Assembly (NCBI GenBank): GCA_038049695.1
Contig: CP142458.1
Span: 60,607,501 to 60,671,500, forward strand
Direction: 5' to 3'
Length of the DNA stretch: 64,000 nt
Source of the DNA: Cinnamomum chago
Taxonomy: Eukaryota; Streptophyta; Magnoliopsida; Laurales; Lauraceae
The position numbers were made by a program, and so were the translations under genes. The first letter of the stretch is position 1; each line of letters begins with the position of its first letter. The notes under the pieces are model-generated. The model had not been told where the DNA came from. It searched no databases and saw only the letters and a list, made by a program, of their open reading frames with translations. This document shows positions 45,331 to 56,700 of the stretch, one piece after another.

Positions 45331-45770
45331 GTTTATGTTCTCAAAGTATATAGGCATCAAAGATTCTAATGAAGCGGAAGTGTTAGTTATATTGGAAGTT
45401 CTAAGGATCTGTGTCTCAAATAATTTTCAGTATAGTGGTGGAAAGCGATTCCTTAAATGAAATTTCTTGGATGTCTTGTTTGGAGAAGGGTCCATGAAAA
45501 TTTCAATTTCTTTTCAATGAAATCAAGACTTAGTCATCATCTTTGAATGTTGAGTTTTATCATGTGCTTCGGTCGGAGAATAACATGGCGGATGTTTTGT
45601 TTAAGTTGGGGGTAGAAAGAGAGGTAACTTTGCTTGCTCCTTTGTAATTTGTTGTTTTGTGTTGGTATTTAGCTCTAATATCTACGCTTGTTTTTTTCTT
45701 TCCATCTTCTTTATTTGTACATTTCTTTAAGTCTTTAATATATTTTACTGTTACCGATAAAAAAGAAGAA
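45331..45770 (+). mobile_element. LINE fragment with RNase H domain end and 3' tail
   Basis: Plus-strand translation gives GIKDSNEAEVLVILEVLRIC and, further on, FYHVLRSENNMADVLFKLGV. These match the RNase H-type end of plant LINEs (ExxA...ALxxC; HVxREANxxADxLAKxG). The fragment closes with ACTGTTACCGATAAAAAAG, the L1 3' end also seen at 14085. Frames are broken between blocks. Confidence 0.78.
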
Positions 45771-46029
45771 GTGTGTTTTGATAGTTTATATTGAATGCAG
45801 GATATTACAACATATCTTTACATACAAATCACATAAAAAGAAAAACCACTTTACCAAAGGAAACCAATCATGCAAGAGAAAAAAACACACTCATGCTAAA
45901 TATGCATGATTGGTATCTTATTGTTCCCATCTATCTTTGGCATTTCATTCATCTTGTCCTTCATGTGCTGAATATGTTCAATTGGGTAAATAATCTCATG
46001 TGCTGAATATGTTCAATTAGATTTATTAC

Positions 46030-46140
46030 ACTGTAAAACTGACACCGCACGAGAGCAAAGGAACTTGTGAAGCTCCCGAATCTGATCGACATGTGCATTT
46101 TCATTCTTTGATATCCACAAAATGTGGAGTATAACCCAAT
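46030..46140 (-). pseudogene. Mutator-like transposase SWIM-finger fragment
   Basis: Minus-strand NAHVDQIRELHKFLCSRAVS aligns with CTCRIWQLHKFPCCHAVA of the transposase at 63009-64000, and the nucleotide likeness is visible (GCACATGTCG...CACAAGTTCC). The frame is shifted and the key Cys/His residues are partly lost. Confidence 0.6.
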
Positions 46141-46456
46141 ACATGCAGAACATAAAACTGTGTTTGGATATCAGGAATATGTTGCACGATAGATCACAGA
46201 GAAGATTTTCATTAGATAAGCAATCAGAAGCATAGGCCGTTACCAACTGTGTAATAAAATGTGAACCTTATTAAAATCCTTTAGCTAATTATTGATACCA
46301 AAAGCTTAAGGCTTTTTAACAGGGGATGGAAATACTTTTCAGTATTCCCCCTCGCGTAGAGCCCACTCCTCAATAAACCTTTCTCAATCGTCCTATTGAA
46401 TATCTGCAATATTTTTTTGTTGAATCGCTACAATGACATATCACAGATGAAATTAC

Positions 46457-46793
46457 TGTAGGAAATCGTGTGGCCCGCATGCCACGGGTCCCACGTCAGA
46501 TCAAGCAGGGCAGATGCCAACATAGAATACAATTTCACTTAATGTAAGACTTGATATGGTCCTACTAATAAGACTCCCAATAGGATTTAGTGGATGTGGA
46601 TTTCTTAGCGAAGAAGTCTCTGGTAACTGTGACTCTTTGCGACTTGTCTATATAAGATAAGGGAGCCCTAGGGTTGTGATTATTCCATCCCATAGGAAAG
46701 ACAAGAGGCGAAGAGATCCGCGGAGCTTTCCAATCGCCGGAACGTACATAGATCTCCGGTTGCGTGTCGGAGTCTCCGCAAACAAATCCATCA
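46457..46793 (+). mobile_element. Short solo LTR, 337 bp
   Basis: It starts TGTAGGAAATCGTGTGGC at 46457 and ends AACAAATCCATCA at 46793. It is flanked by the 5-bp duplication ATTAC (46452-46456, 46794-46798). A TATA-like TCTATATAAGATAAGG sits near 46649, as expected of an LTR promoter. The size suggests a copia-type or TRIM element. The first roughly 50 bp resembles 54561-54610. Confidence 0.72.
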
Positions 46794-46798
46794 ATTAC

Positions 46799-49700
46799 CA
46801 TTTCATTTGCAACGTCTGTCCAGATATCAAATACTTTCTCACAGGGTCACTCTTTGTAATCCGGATCCCTTCACGTCGAAGTGTGATATGGCCGAATCCT
46901 TGTGACTAGAACTAATCTCATTTATCCATTGATATTTGGCAGACCCAAGATTTTTATTTGCATGGGGAGAAAATTTGAAGAACATTTTCATCGTCCTATT
47001 CTCTTAGCTTTTGATCTTGGCCCTCAATGACTCAATTCTTCTCTTTGTGACTTGTACTTCCATTAGATTTTTTCCATAGTGGTCCCCACTAATATGAAAA
47101 TCAAACCTCATCTCATAGCCCACAAATTTGGAAATTATCTTCAATGCACTAAATCTGGATTTTTGAACATGAAAGTGGGCCCTACAAAGGCTGCCCCTAC
47201 ATTGGGATTAATGCCCAACGTAGTGTGGGTTCCCAAGGTTGGCTTTTTAATGAAGTCTTTCTTCTTTCTCTCAAATTTTATCTTTGTGGGCCCCAATGTC
47301 TGAATTGTCCTGCACAGAAGAATGAAATAAAATTAAAAGAAGGATATTTATGAGGAAAAGAATAATGCAGGACATGGGGCCCGATTCACAACGCTTGAAC
47401 TCATATAATTACAATGCATTTATCAATTTTTTCGCGTAAAATGCAATGATACAAAGAAACTACAAGAGCTTATGTTTGAATCAAAAGTTATTTGAGATGA
47501 TAATTAGGTAATAAAAAAGAATAATTTCATGAAAACCATGCAATTATGTGAAATTTGATTGATTTTGACATGAATTCAACCTTAGATGCTCAAATGCATC
47601 TTTTATGAAATTCAATAAATTTATCCTGGATAAGTTTATAAGATCACATGGAATAATGCCAGAAATACTCAATTTTATGGACTTATCACTTTTCGTTCGG
47701 TCTGTCTGTTTGTGTAGGGATGGGTTGAAAGGAGAAGAGTCAGGATCACTTTCTTTTTTACACTAGGGGACATTTCTAAGGGTCTCTGCCGGTACAATAA
47801 AATTAACATGCTTTTACCTAGTCCCACAAAAATTCCATTTTCCTCCTCATTCTTTTCAGCTGTAGTATTAATTTATTAAATTCAAATCATTCAAGATAAT
47901 GCTTTTATTGTACTCCAATATTAGCATTGAGCCAAATGTGACTCCAATGTTTGAAGCCTAATACTATTCAATATTAATTAATCACTTCCCTCTTTTGATC
48001 TTCAATCACATTTCCTATATATGACAAATTTAGCAGTGGGATGCAAACATGAACCACCGATGATGAGGTCATAGGGACCACTGAGGATAATGAGGAGACA
48101 AAATTATTATCGGATGAGACCTAAGGAGCAAAATTTCCACTAATAAGAAGGTGTGGAATATATCTCTCAATGAAAAACCACAGGGTGCAAGTTGCAAATT
48201 GTCTCACAGTACGTTCATCCCTCTTTTGATCTTTGACAATGGAAAAGATTGCCGACTCGAGTATGGATGGACCAGTTATAGTAAAAAAGTTATTTTAGGG
48301 AGCTATTTTACTATGAATTTTTTGTAAAAGAAGAGGAAGTAACTATAACTTTCTCAACCGTAGGATCATTCATCGGACAATCAAAATCATGTCTAAAAAA
48401 CAGAGGGTTTCTGACCCATAAACAGTTAATTGTGGACCACTATCTAGAGCAATGATTAGATGATCAAAGTTAATAGGCACCAAAATTAAATTTGGTTCAA
48501 AGGTATATACGTATTTATATCTAAATGTTTTGGATAATACCTTGTACCAAGTCATTGGCCTCCCAATTTTGAGAGAATCTTTAATCCATCTTAACGAGGG
48601 TTACTCACCAGCCCAGATTTGGCCATGCTCACCATTCTAACCAACCTATGATCCATCAAATGAGTCAAATAATGAAAAATGGTTAGAACACATAAAAATT
48701 AGAGAGTTTTACAGGAAAAGTCAAGGAGTTTCGTCATTCCTCACGAAGGGTCTCTACATATTGTGTAGCACAGGCTTGGTCTTCCCGCCATTTAAATTTT
48801 TTTTTTGGGACTGTTATCTGAGCGACTATAGTGTCGCCCCTCTCGAAAACAAGTTTTTGCGGAAAAGTTGCGAATACAATTTTTCGATCTGCGAATATAA
48901 GTTTTCTACTTCTGAGTCTACGGGTCGGAACCTGTATGGATCCATAATTGGACCCATTTATCAATCGGAACCTAAAACAAGTTCTAACTCCGATTTCTCA
49001 AGGGTTGAAACCTACAGACAATCAGAGAATTAGATACCTATTTGAATCCCAGTGCATAGCCATATAGGAAATTCAATCCCTTGCCTTTAATGCAACGAAG
49101 TCTTGCCTTTTGGACGGTGGGGATCGAAAATCGCACACAGCAAGCATGTAGGTGAAAATTTCGCATATTATATTATATGTATCTATATATGTATGCATAT
49201 AGGCTATGTACTTCTCACAATTTGCACGAGAGATAATATTTCTGCCACTATATAGTACTCCCTACACACACAGACCACTACCTCCCAATGAATCAACAGT
49301 CACCTTAATTGGACACTAATTTAAGTTTAATCTATGTGGGATTAAATTTCATAAACAAGTGAAACTTAAGAAATCATTGAACTTAAGGTCATTAAAGACA
49401 ATGGATGTGATGAATTAATTGAGACGAACTCTACCCAAAATCATATCCACAATAAGGCTTTTTTTTCACACCTACCCTCTATTATTGACATACATCCATG
49501 TGGATCCTACCCTTTTAACAGATTATGATCCTCAGTAAAATTCTGGTATTTTTAAACCTGTGCTTAAGAACCTAAACAGGTCAGATACATATCGGAACAC
49601 TCGTTTATGCACGTCAAAACAATTCAAATTCATGTGGGTTTTTTAACCTAGCCCCAATCTTGATTCACATCCACATAAAGCCGGGACCCATATTTCTCTT

Positions 49701-50882
49701 GACCTCTCAGTCTCACTGTCTCTCACATGCCCTCCAGAATGCTTTCAATAAGAAAAGAAATTTTTTTTCGAAAGAACACGTACCACACCCAAGGGGAAGA
49801 AAGAACGTGTCAAATTCCCCTGTTAGCTTGAAAAGAATCTCAGAATATCTAGATACGCGCTTTGAAAATTTCACCTTCCTTTCTTCCAGTTCTCGTCATC
49901 ACTCGTCACGCAAGCGGTAACAAAAGCAAAGACCTGGGCTGCAAATTCCCAGTTTGGCAAAATCGGGCACTTTGCAAGAAAGGGCGACTAAGAATGGAAC
50001 CATCAGGGATTCAGGATCAAGTGATCCTGATAACATGGCCGCCTCCAAGTATGAATGAAAAAATGAGGAGGAGATAAGGGTTCTGATAGGTTAAGATGTT
50101 GATTAGTATGATCTGTTGTACCAGTCGTGTGAAATGATTCTAACCCCTGACATTATCTTTTCAAAGTACAACATCTCTATATTATATAAGTTTTATTGGG
50201 GTAAAACAATTTGCCACTGAAGTCTCCATTAAAGTGGAACAGAAAACACCAATACATTTAAGTGCTTAGGAAGGGGTTGGATTAATCATAAGTGGAGCTC
50301 AATGTCTCGAACAAAAGCCCAAATTATATAATAGATTTTTGTTTTGAAATTCTCGGATCCCATTAGATGGTTATCCACTCTCTTGTAATTTTTGATCCAG
50401 TGGACACATCAACTGCCATGTTTGACTTGATGTGGCTTGTAACGGGCCAAGTTACACTAGCTTGCCTCCCGTTTTTGTGCTTTCATGGTTTAACATCGCA
50501 CCTTTTTCTTTTTTTTAAGTAGAATTCATAATTGAAATTCAGCAACGTCTAAATATGATGTGATACCATGTCACCTGGCATTTGAAAATGCCATTTCTCT
50601 TCAAAAACATTTTAGAAATTCAGCCATATGAAATGTTTCAAATGACTTCTGAGAAATTAGAAATTTCAGCTAAATTTTTAGATGCTCTAGTACAAGGGTT
50701 TATTCAAGAATTCCACTATGTCTAGGAATGCGGGAATTCCCCGGACAACAATTCTTTGAATTATTGCAAAGAAACAAGTCTTAAGTTTCTACAACAATGC
50801 CATGGATGGCTTTTCCTATGGAGGAATAGGAAAGACTTCTCTGTTTTGCAGAAAAGTTGTACAGTAGACTTCTGCTTTTCTC
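46799..50882. other. Intergenic DNA without a supported gene
   Basis: Several short open frames occur (for example 47079-47303 and 49660-49920) but none matches a family or has paired splice evidence. No clear repeats are seen beyond AT-rich tracts. Confidence 0.4.
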
Positions 50883-50885
50883 TTA

Positions 50886-51418
50886 GGGCATGTTTGTGTA
50901 ACACTTTTCCGCGGAAAAGTTGAAGATTTTCCACGGAAAACCTATTTTTTCAGTGTTTGGTGCGGAACAATTCCGCGGAAATGCTTTCCTGCCTCGTCAG
51001 CATTTTCCTTGATAATTGTGGAAATGAGTTTCCCATGGAGGGGTATGGGAAATGGTTTTCCTCGGAAAACTTCTCCCTCTTTTCCTCACTCTTGTCAATT
51101 TCAACCCAAAAACCCTATAACTCTTTCATTTTTTATTTCTTTATATAAATTATTATTTAATGTTAAATAAATAATATACATGTTATGTTATTTTTCTTCA
51201 AAAAATTATATCACTAAATAAGAAATTTTGATTTTCTATAAGGAATCCACAGCCGCACCAAACAACATCTGCACCAATTCAATGAGGAAACTCTTTTTGC
51301 ACCAAACATGAATTTCTAAATTCTATGGAAATCCTTTTCCGAGGTTTTCATTTCTATGGAATTTGCTGACGTGGCAATTTCCTCTTTCCGCGGAAAGAGT
51401 GTGTACACAAACGTGCCC
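50886..51418. mobile_element. PIF/Harbinger (Tourist-like) MITE, unit 1
   Basis: The left end GGGCATGTTTGTGTAACAC pairs with the right end GTGTACACAAACGTGCCC. TTA lies on both sides (50883-50885, 51419-51421). The TTA duplication and GGGC...GCCC ends fit PIF/Harbinger. Palindromic TTTTCCGCGGAAAA motifs lie near the ends. Confidence 0.9.
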
Positions 51419-51421
51419 TTA

Positions 51422-51953
51422 GGGCATGTTTGTGTAACACTTTTCCGCGGAAAAGTTTACGGTTTTCCGCGGAAAACCCATTTTTCCGGCGTTTGGTGCG
51501 GAACAATTCCGTGGAAATGTTTTCCTGTCTCGTCAGCATTTTCCTTGATAATTGAGGAAATGGGTTTCCCATGGGGGGGGTATGGGAAATAGTTTTCTCG
51601 GAAAACTTCTCCCTCTTTTCCTCACTTTTGTCCATTTCAACCCAAAAACTTTATAACTCTTTCATTTTTTATTTCTTTATATAAATTATTATTTAATGTT
51701 AAATAAATAATATACATGTTATGTTATTTTCTTCAAAAAATTATATCATCATATAAGAAATTTTGATTTTCTATAAGGAATCCACAGTCGCACCAAACAA
51801 CATCTGCACCAATTCAATGAGGAAACTCTTTTTGCACCAAACATAAATTTATAAATTCTACGGAAATCCTTTTCCGAGGTTTTCATTTCTATGGAATTTG
51901 CTGACGTGGCAATTTCCTCTTTCCGCGGAAAGGGTGTGTACACAAACGTACCC
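51422..51953. mobile_element. PIF/Harbinger (Tourist-like) MITE, unit 2
   Basis: Nearly identical to unit 1 and in the same orientation, joined to it by a single TTA (51419-51421), with TTA again at 51954-51956. Its right end reads CACAAACGTACCC. The substitutions are spread evenly. No transposase is present. Confidence 0.9.
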
Positions 51954-51956
51954 TTA

Positions 51957-52990
51957 TGCAAAAAGTCAATTTCGATTCCCATCCATGGGAAATATGTTCT
52001 TATAATATTACAGAAAATTGGTAACCTTTTTAGCAATTTTCCCTTGAGAAAAATGTATTGTACCAAACTGCTACAAAATGACAACTAAAGAAAAGTAATT
52101 CCTTTTGAATGGCAATTCCGTGAAATTGGTGCGAAAAGTGTGCCAGAAAGTTAGTCTAATTAATGTTGGGGACCTAGTGCTCATTTTTCATAACAAATCT
52201 AACTTCTTGAATATTTTTTATTTTATTTGAGAATTTATTGATATTATCGTGTTGTTATTATAGAACTATATTTCCCAATACTACTGTGACATTTTCAATA
52301 TATTGTAAAATTGAAACTGGAACAAAAAAAAAACACAATAGTGTCAAGAAAGTAGTTTTATGTAGTAGAATTGCATTATTTTTTATTATTTTAGTAATAT
52401 AAAAATTACTAATATCCTTATAAAACCTAAATTCGAAGCATTTTCCGAGGATGGTTATTCTCCAAGAAATATTTATATGAGAATGGTTAAAATTGAAGAG
52501 ATGATGACACACACACACCCCCCATCACATTTGTAGAAAATAGGGAGCATATAATGATAAATTCTCAGTCACAATTTCATCAAAATACCCGATGGCTATT
52601 TTTAAAGTACAATTAAGATCACTTAATCTAAATACAACTCCAATAACCATCTCTTAAAATATCCTATTCACATTATAATTCCGACCTAACTTAATCCTAA
52701 TTAAATCACAAATCAAACCTAAGTTAATCAATCTATGATGAACTCATCAATTCTTCATTGAATCACATGATCTTTTTTAAAAAGTTGCTTGTAATAGGTC
52801 ACAAAATATATATCCCCCTCATTTGGATTAATGTCCAGGTGCAACACCAAGAAGCCGATTTTGCAAGTCCTAAGCGAGCATTCATGTCCTTTGCAAAACA
52901 AAAACACGCGTTTCTGCCAAAACGAGCATTCATGTCCTTTCCTGCCAAAATGTTTACGTTCGCAGAAAGTTCACAGGACCCATACATGTC
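51957..52990. other. Intergenic DNA
   Basis: No gene is seen. GCGAGCATTCATGTCCTTT at 52874 recurs as ACGAGCATTCATGTCCTTT at 52921, a short direct repeat just upstream of the putative promoter at 53001. Confidence 0.45.
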
Positions 52991-53000
52991 CTTGTGTTCC

Positions 53001-53008
53001 TATATATA
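53001..53008 (+). promoter_or_regulatory. Candidate TATA box for the three-helix membrane protein gene
   Basis: TATATATA is followed about 90 bp later by CAA|GTAAGT, a strong donor. A non-coding first exon of roughly 53030-53101 is plausible. Confidence 0.4.
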
Positions 53009-53725
53009 GAATAATAGAACCGCAAAGAAGTTCATTTCCAGAATTACCTCCTCTGCTTGCATTCCTCAGGAAGTGGAACTGATTTGGGCTACAGAGAGCA
53101 AGTAAGTTAATCTTCCCTTTGATATTCATTTTCCTTCATATTGAACCCCCACATGATGTCTGATGGTATCAGCTGTCCATCTCTTGGGGCCCTGTCAGCC
53201 CTGATTATGATAAGCCCCTTTTCAAAAGAGTCAGGATGCTCTGATTAACCAATTTCTACTCCAAAAGGATTTTGGCCCACCAACAGAGTATCCGGACTCT
53301 GACAAGGAATGATGCCCATCACAGTTATCTAAAAATCAAATGGATTGTGGAAAACAAGAGATACCAACAGTCCACAATCAGCTAAAGATTGGATAATACA
53401 TCACTCACATGTCCAACTGCCTTCCTTCCAAGAGTATGCTCTGTTCAGATGGGACTCACCAGATGAGAAGTAGTTTAGATGATCCCACTGTGGCCCTCTA
53501 ACACAGAGTATATACAGTATACTTTTGTTGGCTTTTGCTTGATGTTTAGTTGGACAATCAGAGCCGTCCATCAAATTAGATAAAATTAGCAAATCGACAA
53601 TCCGGAATTTTTTCTTTTGCCTTTTTTTTTTTTTTTTTTGTTTTGTTTTTTGGAATGCATTTTTATAACCATCTAACGTTTTCTTCTCACCCAACTTCAA
53701 ATTTCAGGTGGAAACCAAAATTCCT

Positions 53726-56700
53726 ATGCCTTGGACTAGAAACAATCGCATATTTTCATTCATCTGCTCGATGTTCGTTAATTTTGACAAGTTATTTAAA
53801 TTTTTTGGGATTCAAGTGTCAGAGGTACGATGTTTGTTTCTTGATTTAATTTCACTCAAGGGAGTTTGCCTACTTGGCAACGAATTCCTAAAATGAACTT
53901 ATCCATGGATCTACTTATAATCATTGAAGCTGGTCCAGCTGTAGCTTGGATGGTTATGAGCATGTGTAGGGTTGATTGGGCTCTCCTGTGAGTGTAACTT
54001 GCTTGACCCTCAAAAAGTCCACAAAATGAGTTATTTTTTATTTTTCTCGAAAAGCCCAAGGGCAGGGCTTGGACAAGATTTTTGTAGGCCTCCCAATTTG
54101 AGGGCTCTGTTTGGACAATACTAGAGCCAATCCGTCCGGGATCTGAGCAATGGTTTTTAAGTGGGTTCCAGTTGGCATGAGATCACTTCTCTTTAGTTAT
54201 TTGGTTTGATGTGTAACTCACATTCATATTCAACTCTAATGACTCAATTCCAATGGGATCATTCTCTTTAGTTATTGGGTCTAATGGTTGTCTAGCCATC
54301 ACCCTAAATCTGATTGTAGTAAAGTCTACCACAATGTTACTTGTTGCATTCTATTGACAGTCCCAAGCTTGGAGAAAGGAGAGTTAATGTCAGGTTTATA
54401 CTCGGTGTCTAGTGGTAGTGTAGAAAAACATTAAAAACTTTAATCTACGTAGTAATTGTGCTGGTGCCTTACCACTCATTCATACTAGGTCCACCAACCT
54501 TCACTACCAATCAATTGGGCGAGGAAGAGGAGGAGGTGGAATGGTCTCCCATGTAAAGGGTGTGTTAGGAAAATTGTGTGGCCCCACGGCTATCGGGCCC
54601 ACGCCAGATCAAGCCCAGCGGTATGCCGCGGATGAACTCTACATCCAACTCTACATCCAAAGTTTAACGGTCTTTAGCTGTGCCTTGTACATATTCAATC
54701 CAACGAAGAAATAAAGGTCAAATGAGTAGCAAATTGGGCCTAGTGCCAGGGGAAATTGGGTGTCGAGGGGGCATATAGATCAAAATGCCCCCAAATGAGT
54801 TTCATAAATACAACTGGACTATAGATGTAGTCTGCTCACAGGAGAAGATTTCTTTCCCAACATTTTTAAGCCTAGCTCAAGGGTAGGGTACATGCAAGGG
54901 GAAAAAAACTTAGATTAAAGTGGAAAAGTGGTATCGAAAGTGCTAATTTTTGCTAGATATTTAATCAACAAGATTTTCTCATATTTAGTAGAACCATTGG
55001 GCTCCACTCGCATGCCAAATGTTTTGTTTAGGGTGCTTTATTGCTTCATTGAACTCAGATTAAATCTTAAAGACATGTCTTCATCCAAAATAGATTCATC
55101 ATCATCATCAAAGCCACGTCCGGCTACACGAGTTTTATTTCTTCATCCAAAATAGATTATTAAGTTTATTTTTCCCACAATGCAGCACCATGTCAACTTC
55201 AATGTAGAAAATGAGGAACGTCGAATTGAAATGGATCCATTGAGCAACAATTCTCTACTTTCTCAGGCAAGGCATCAGATTGGGCAACCAACAATTGATG
55301 GTCTCAATGTCGGATTTGATGGAAATGTGGTGAATGAGGTATTAATAGTTTCCTTTATTAATAACTAACCCTCAAATAGCTTGATCCATTGACCTCTACC
55401 ATAATGATTGTGTGCTTTACCATTGTTGTCATCTGCTGGTTCATAGTGTTGGAAGTAGGTGGGCATCGTGGATAGATTTTCAAAACTTTTGACCCACTTG
55501 ACTCAGGGCTCAAGTACCCATAAGGCCATAAACCATATCCAGGATGCAATCCCTCCTTCTCATCAATCAAGTACAGCAATGGAACCTCTCTAAAAGATGG
55601 AAATCAGCAACACTATGCATCCAAAAACAATCCACAACAAATAAAGAAGTAGATTATACATTTGGAGCCCGGTAGTGCTCTAATGGAGAAGAAGATTTGC
55701 TTGTTGAAGAAACTCTTTCTTTAAGCAAACTTAAGATCTGCAAGACCTCGTTGTCTTCTACGCTATGACCAGCTATCAGATCTCTTTTCTAAAGAAGATT
55801 GGTGGAAACTTCAAGAGAAAACCCTACTAGAAACTCCAAGGAACTAGAAGAGAACTAAAAGAGGAAGTGAGAGAAGAAAGAGAAGTGCAACTCTTGCACA
55901 AAAGGGGGCTGGGCGTGAATTCCAAGAGAGTGGACGTCCCAGCCCCTTTGCTCCCTTTTTATAGCTTTGCAAACCTCCTCTTTACCTAATTGAAATAGAA
56001 GTCCAACTTCCAAAACAATTAGCAACTTTCTCCTTTCTAATTATTATAGAAGTCTCACTTCCACATTAGTAACTTACTATTACCACTATTAGAAGTCCCA
56101 CTTCAAATAGAAATAGTAACTTTCTAATTCATTCCTTTTGGAGTTCAAGTAGGATTAGTATCTTTCTAATAACTTGGGCTAGCGTGGGGACCACTAGGGA
56201 TTCCATAGAAAGCTGGCTCCAACTGGGACACCGCGCCTATAGTTAATTGCAAACAACACCACCATATAAATCGAGCCCGGCGGTGTGCCGCGGATAAACT
56301 CTACATCCAAAGTTTAACGGTCTTTAGCTGTGCCTTGTACATATTCAATCCAACAATGAAATAAAGGTCAAATAAGTAGCAAATTGGGCCTAGTGCCGGG
56401 GGAAATTGGGTGTCGAGGGGGCATATAGATCAAAATGCCCCCAAATGAGTTTCATAAATACAACTGGACTATAGATGTAGTCTGCTCACAGGAGAAGATT
56501 TCTTTCCCAACATTTTTAAGCCTAGCTCAAGGGTAGGGTACATGCAAGGGGAAAAAAACTTAGATTAAAGTGGAAAAGTGGTATCGAAAGTGCTCATTTT
56601 TGCTAGATGTTTAATCAACAAGATTTTCTCATATTTAGTAGAACCATTGGGCTCCACTCGCATGCCAAATGTTCTGTTTAGGGTGCTTTATTGCTTCATT

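Noticed and set aside
46565-46909. Short frames on both strands in 46.5-46.9 kb
   Set aside because: They fall in or overlap the 337-bp solo LTR and have no family likeness.
51354-51635. 93-codon frame across the MITE pair
   Set aside because: It spans the junction of two non-coding MITEs, and its residues follow the palindromic repeats.
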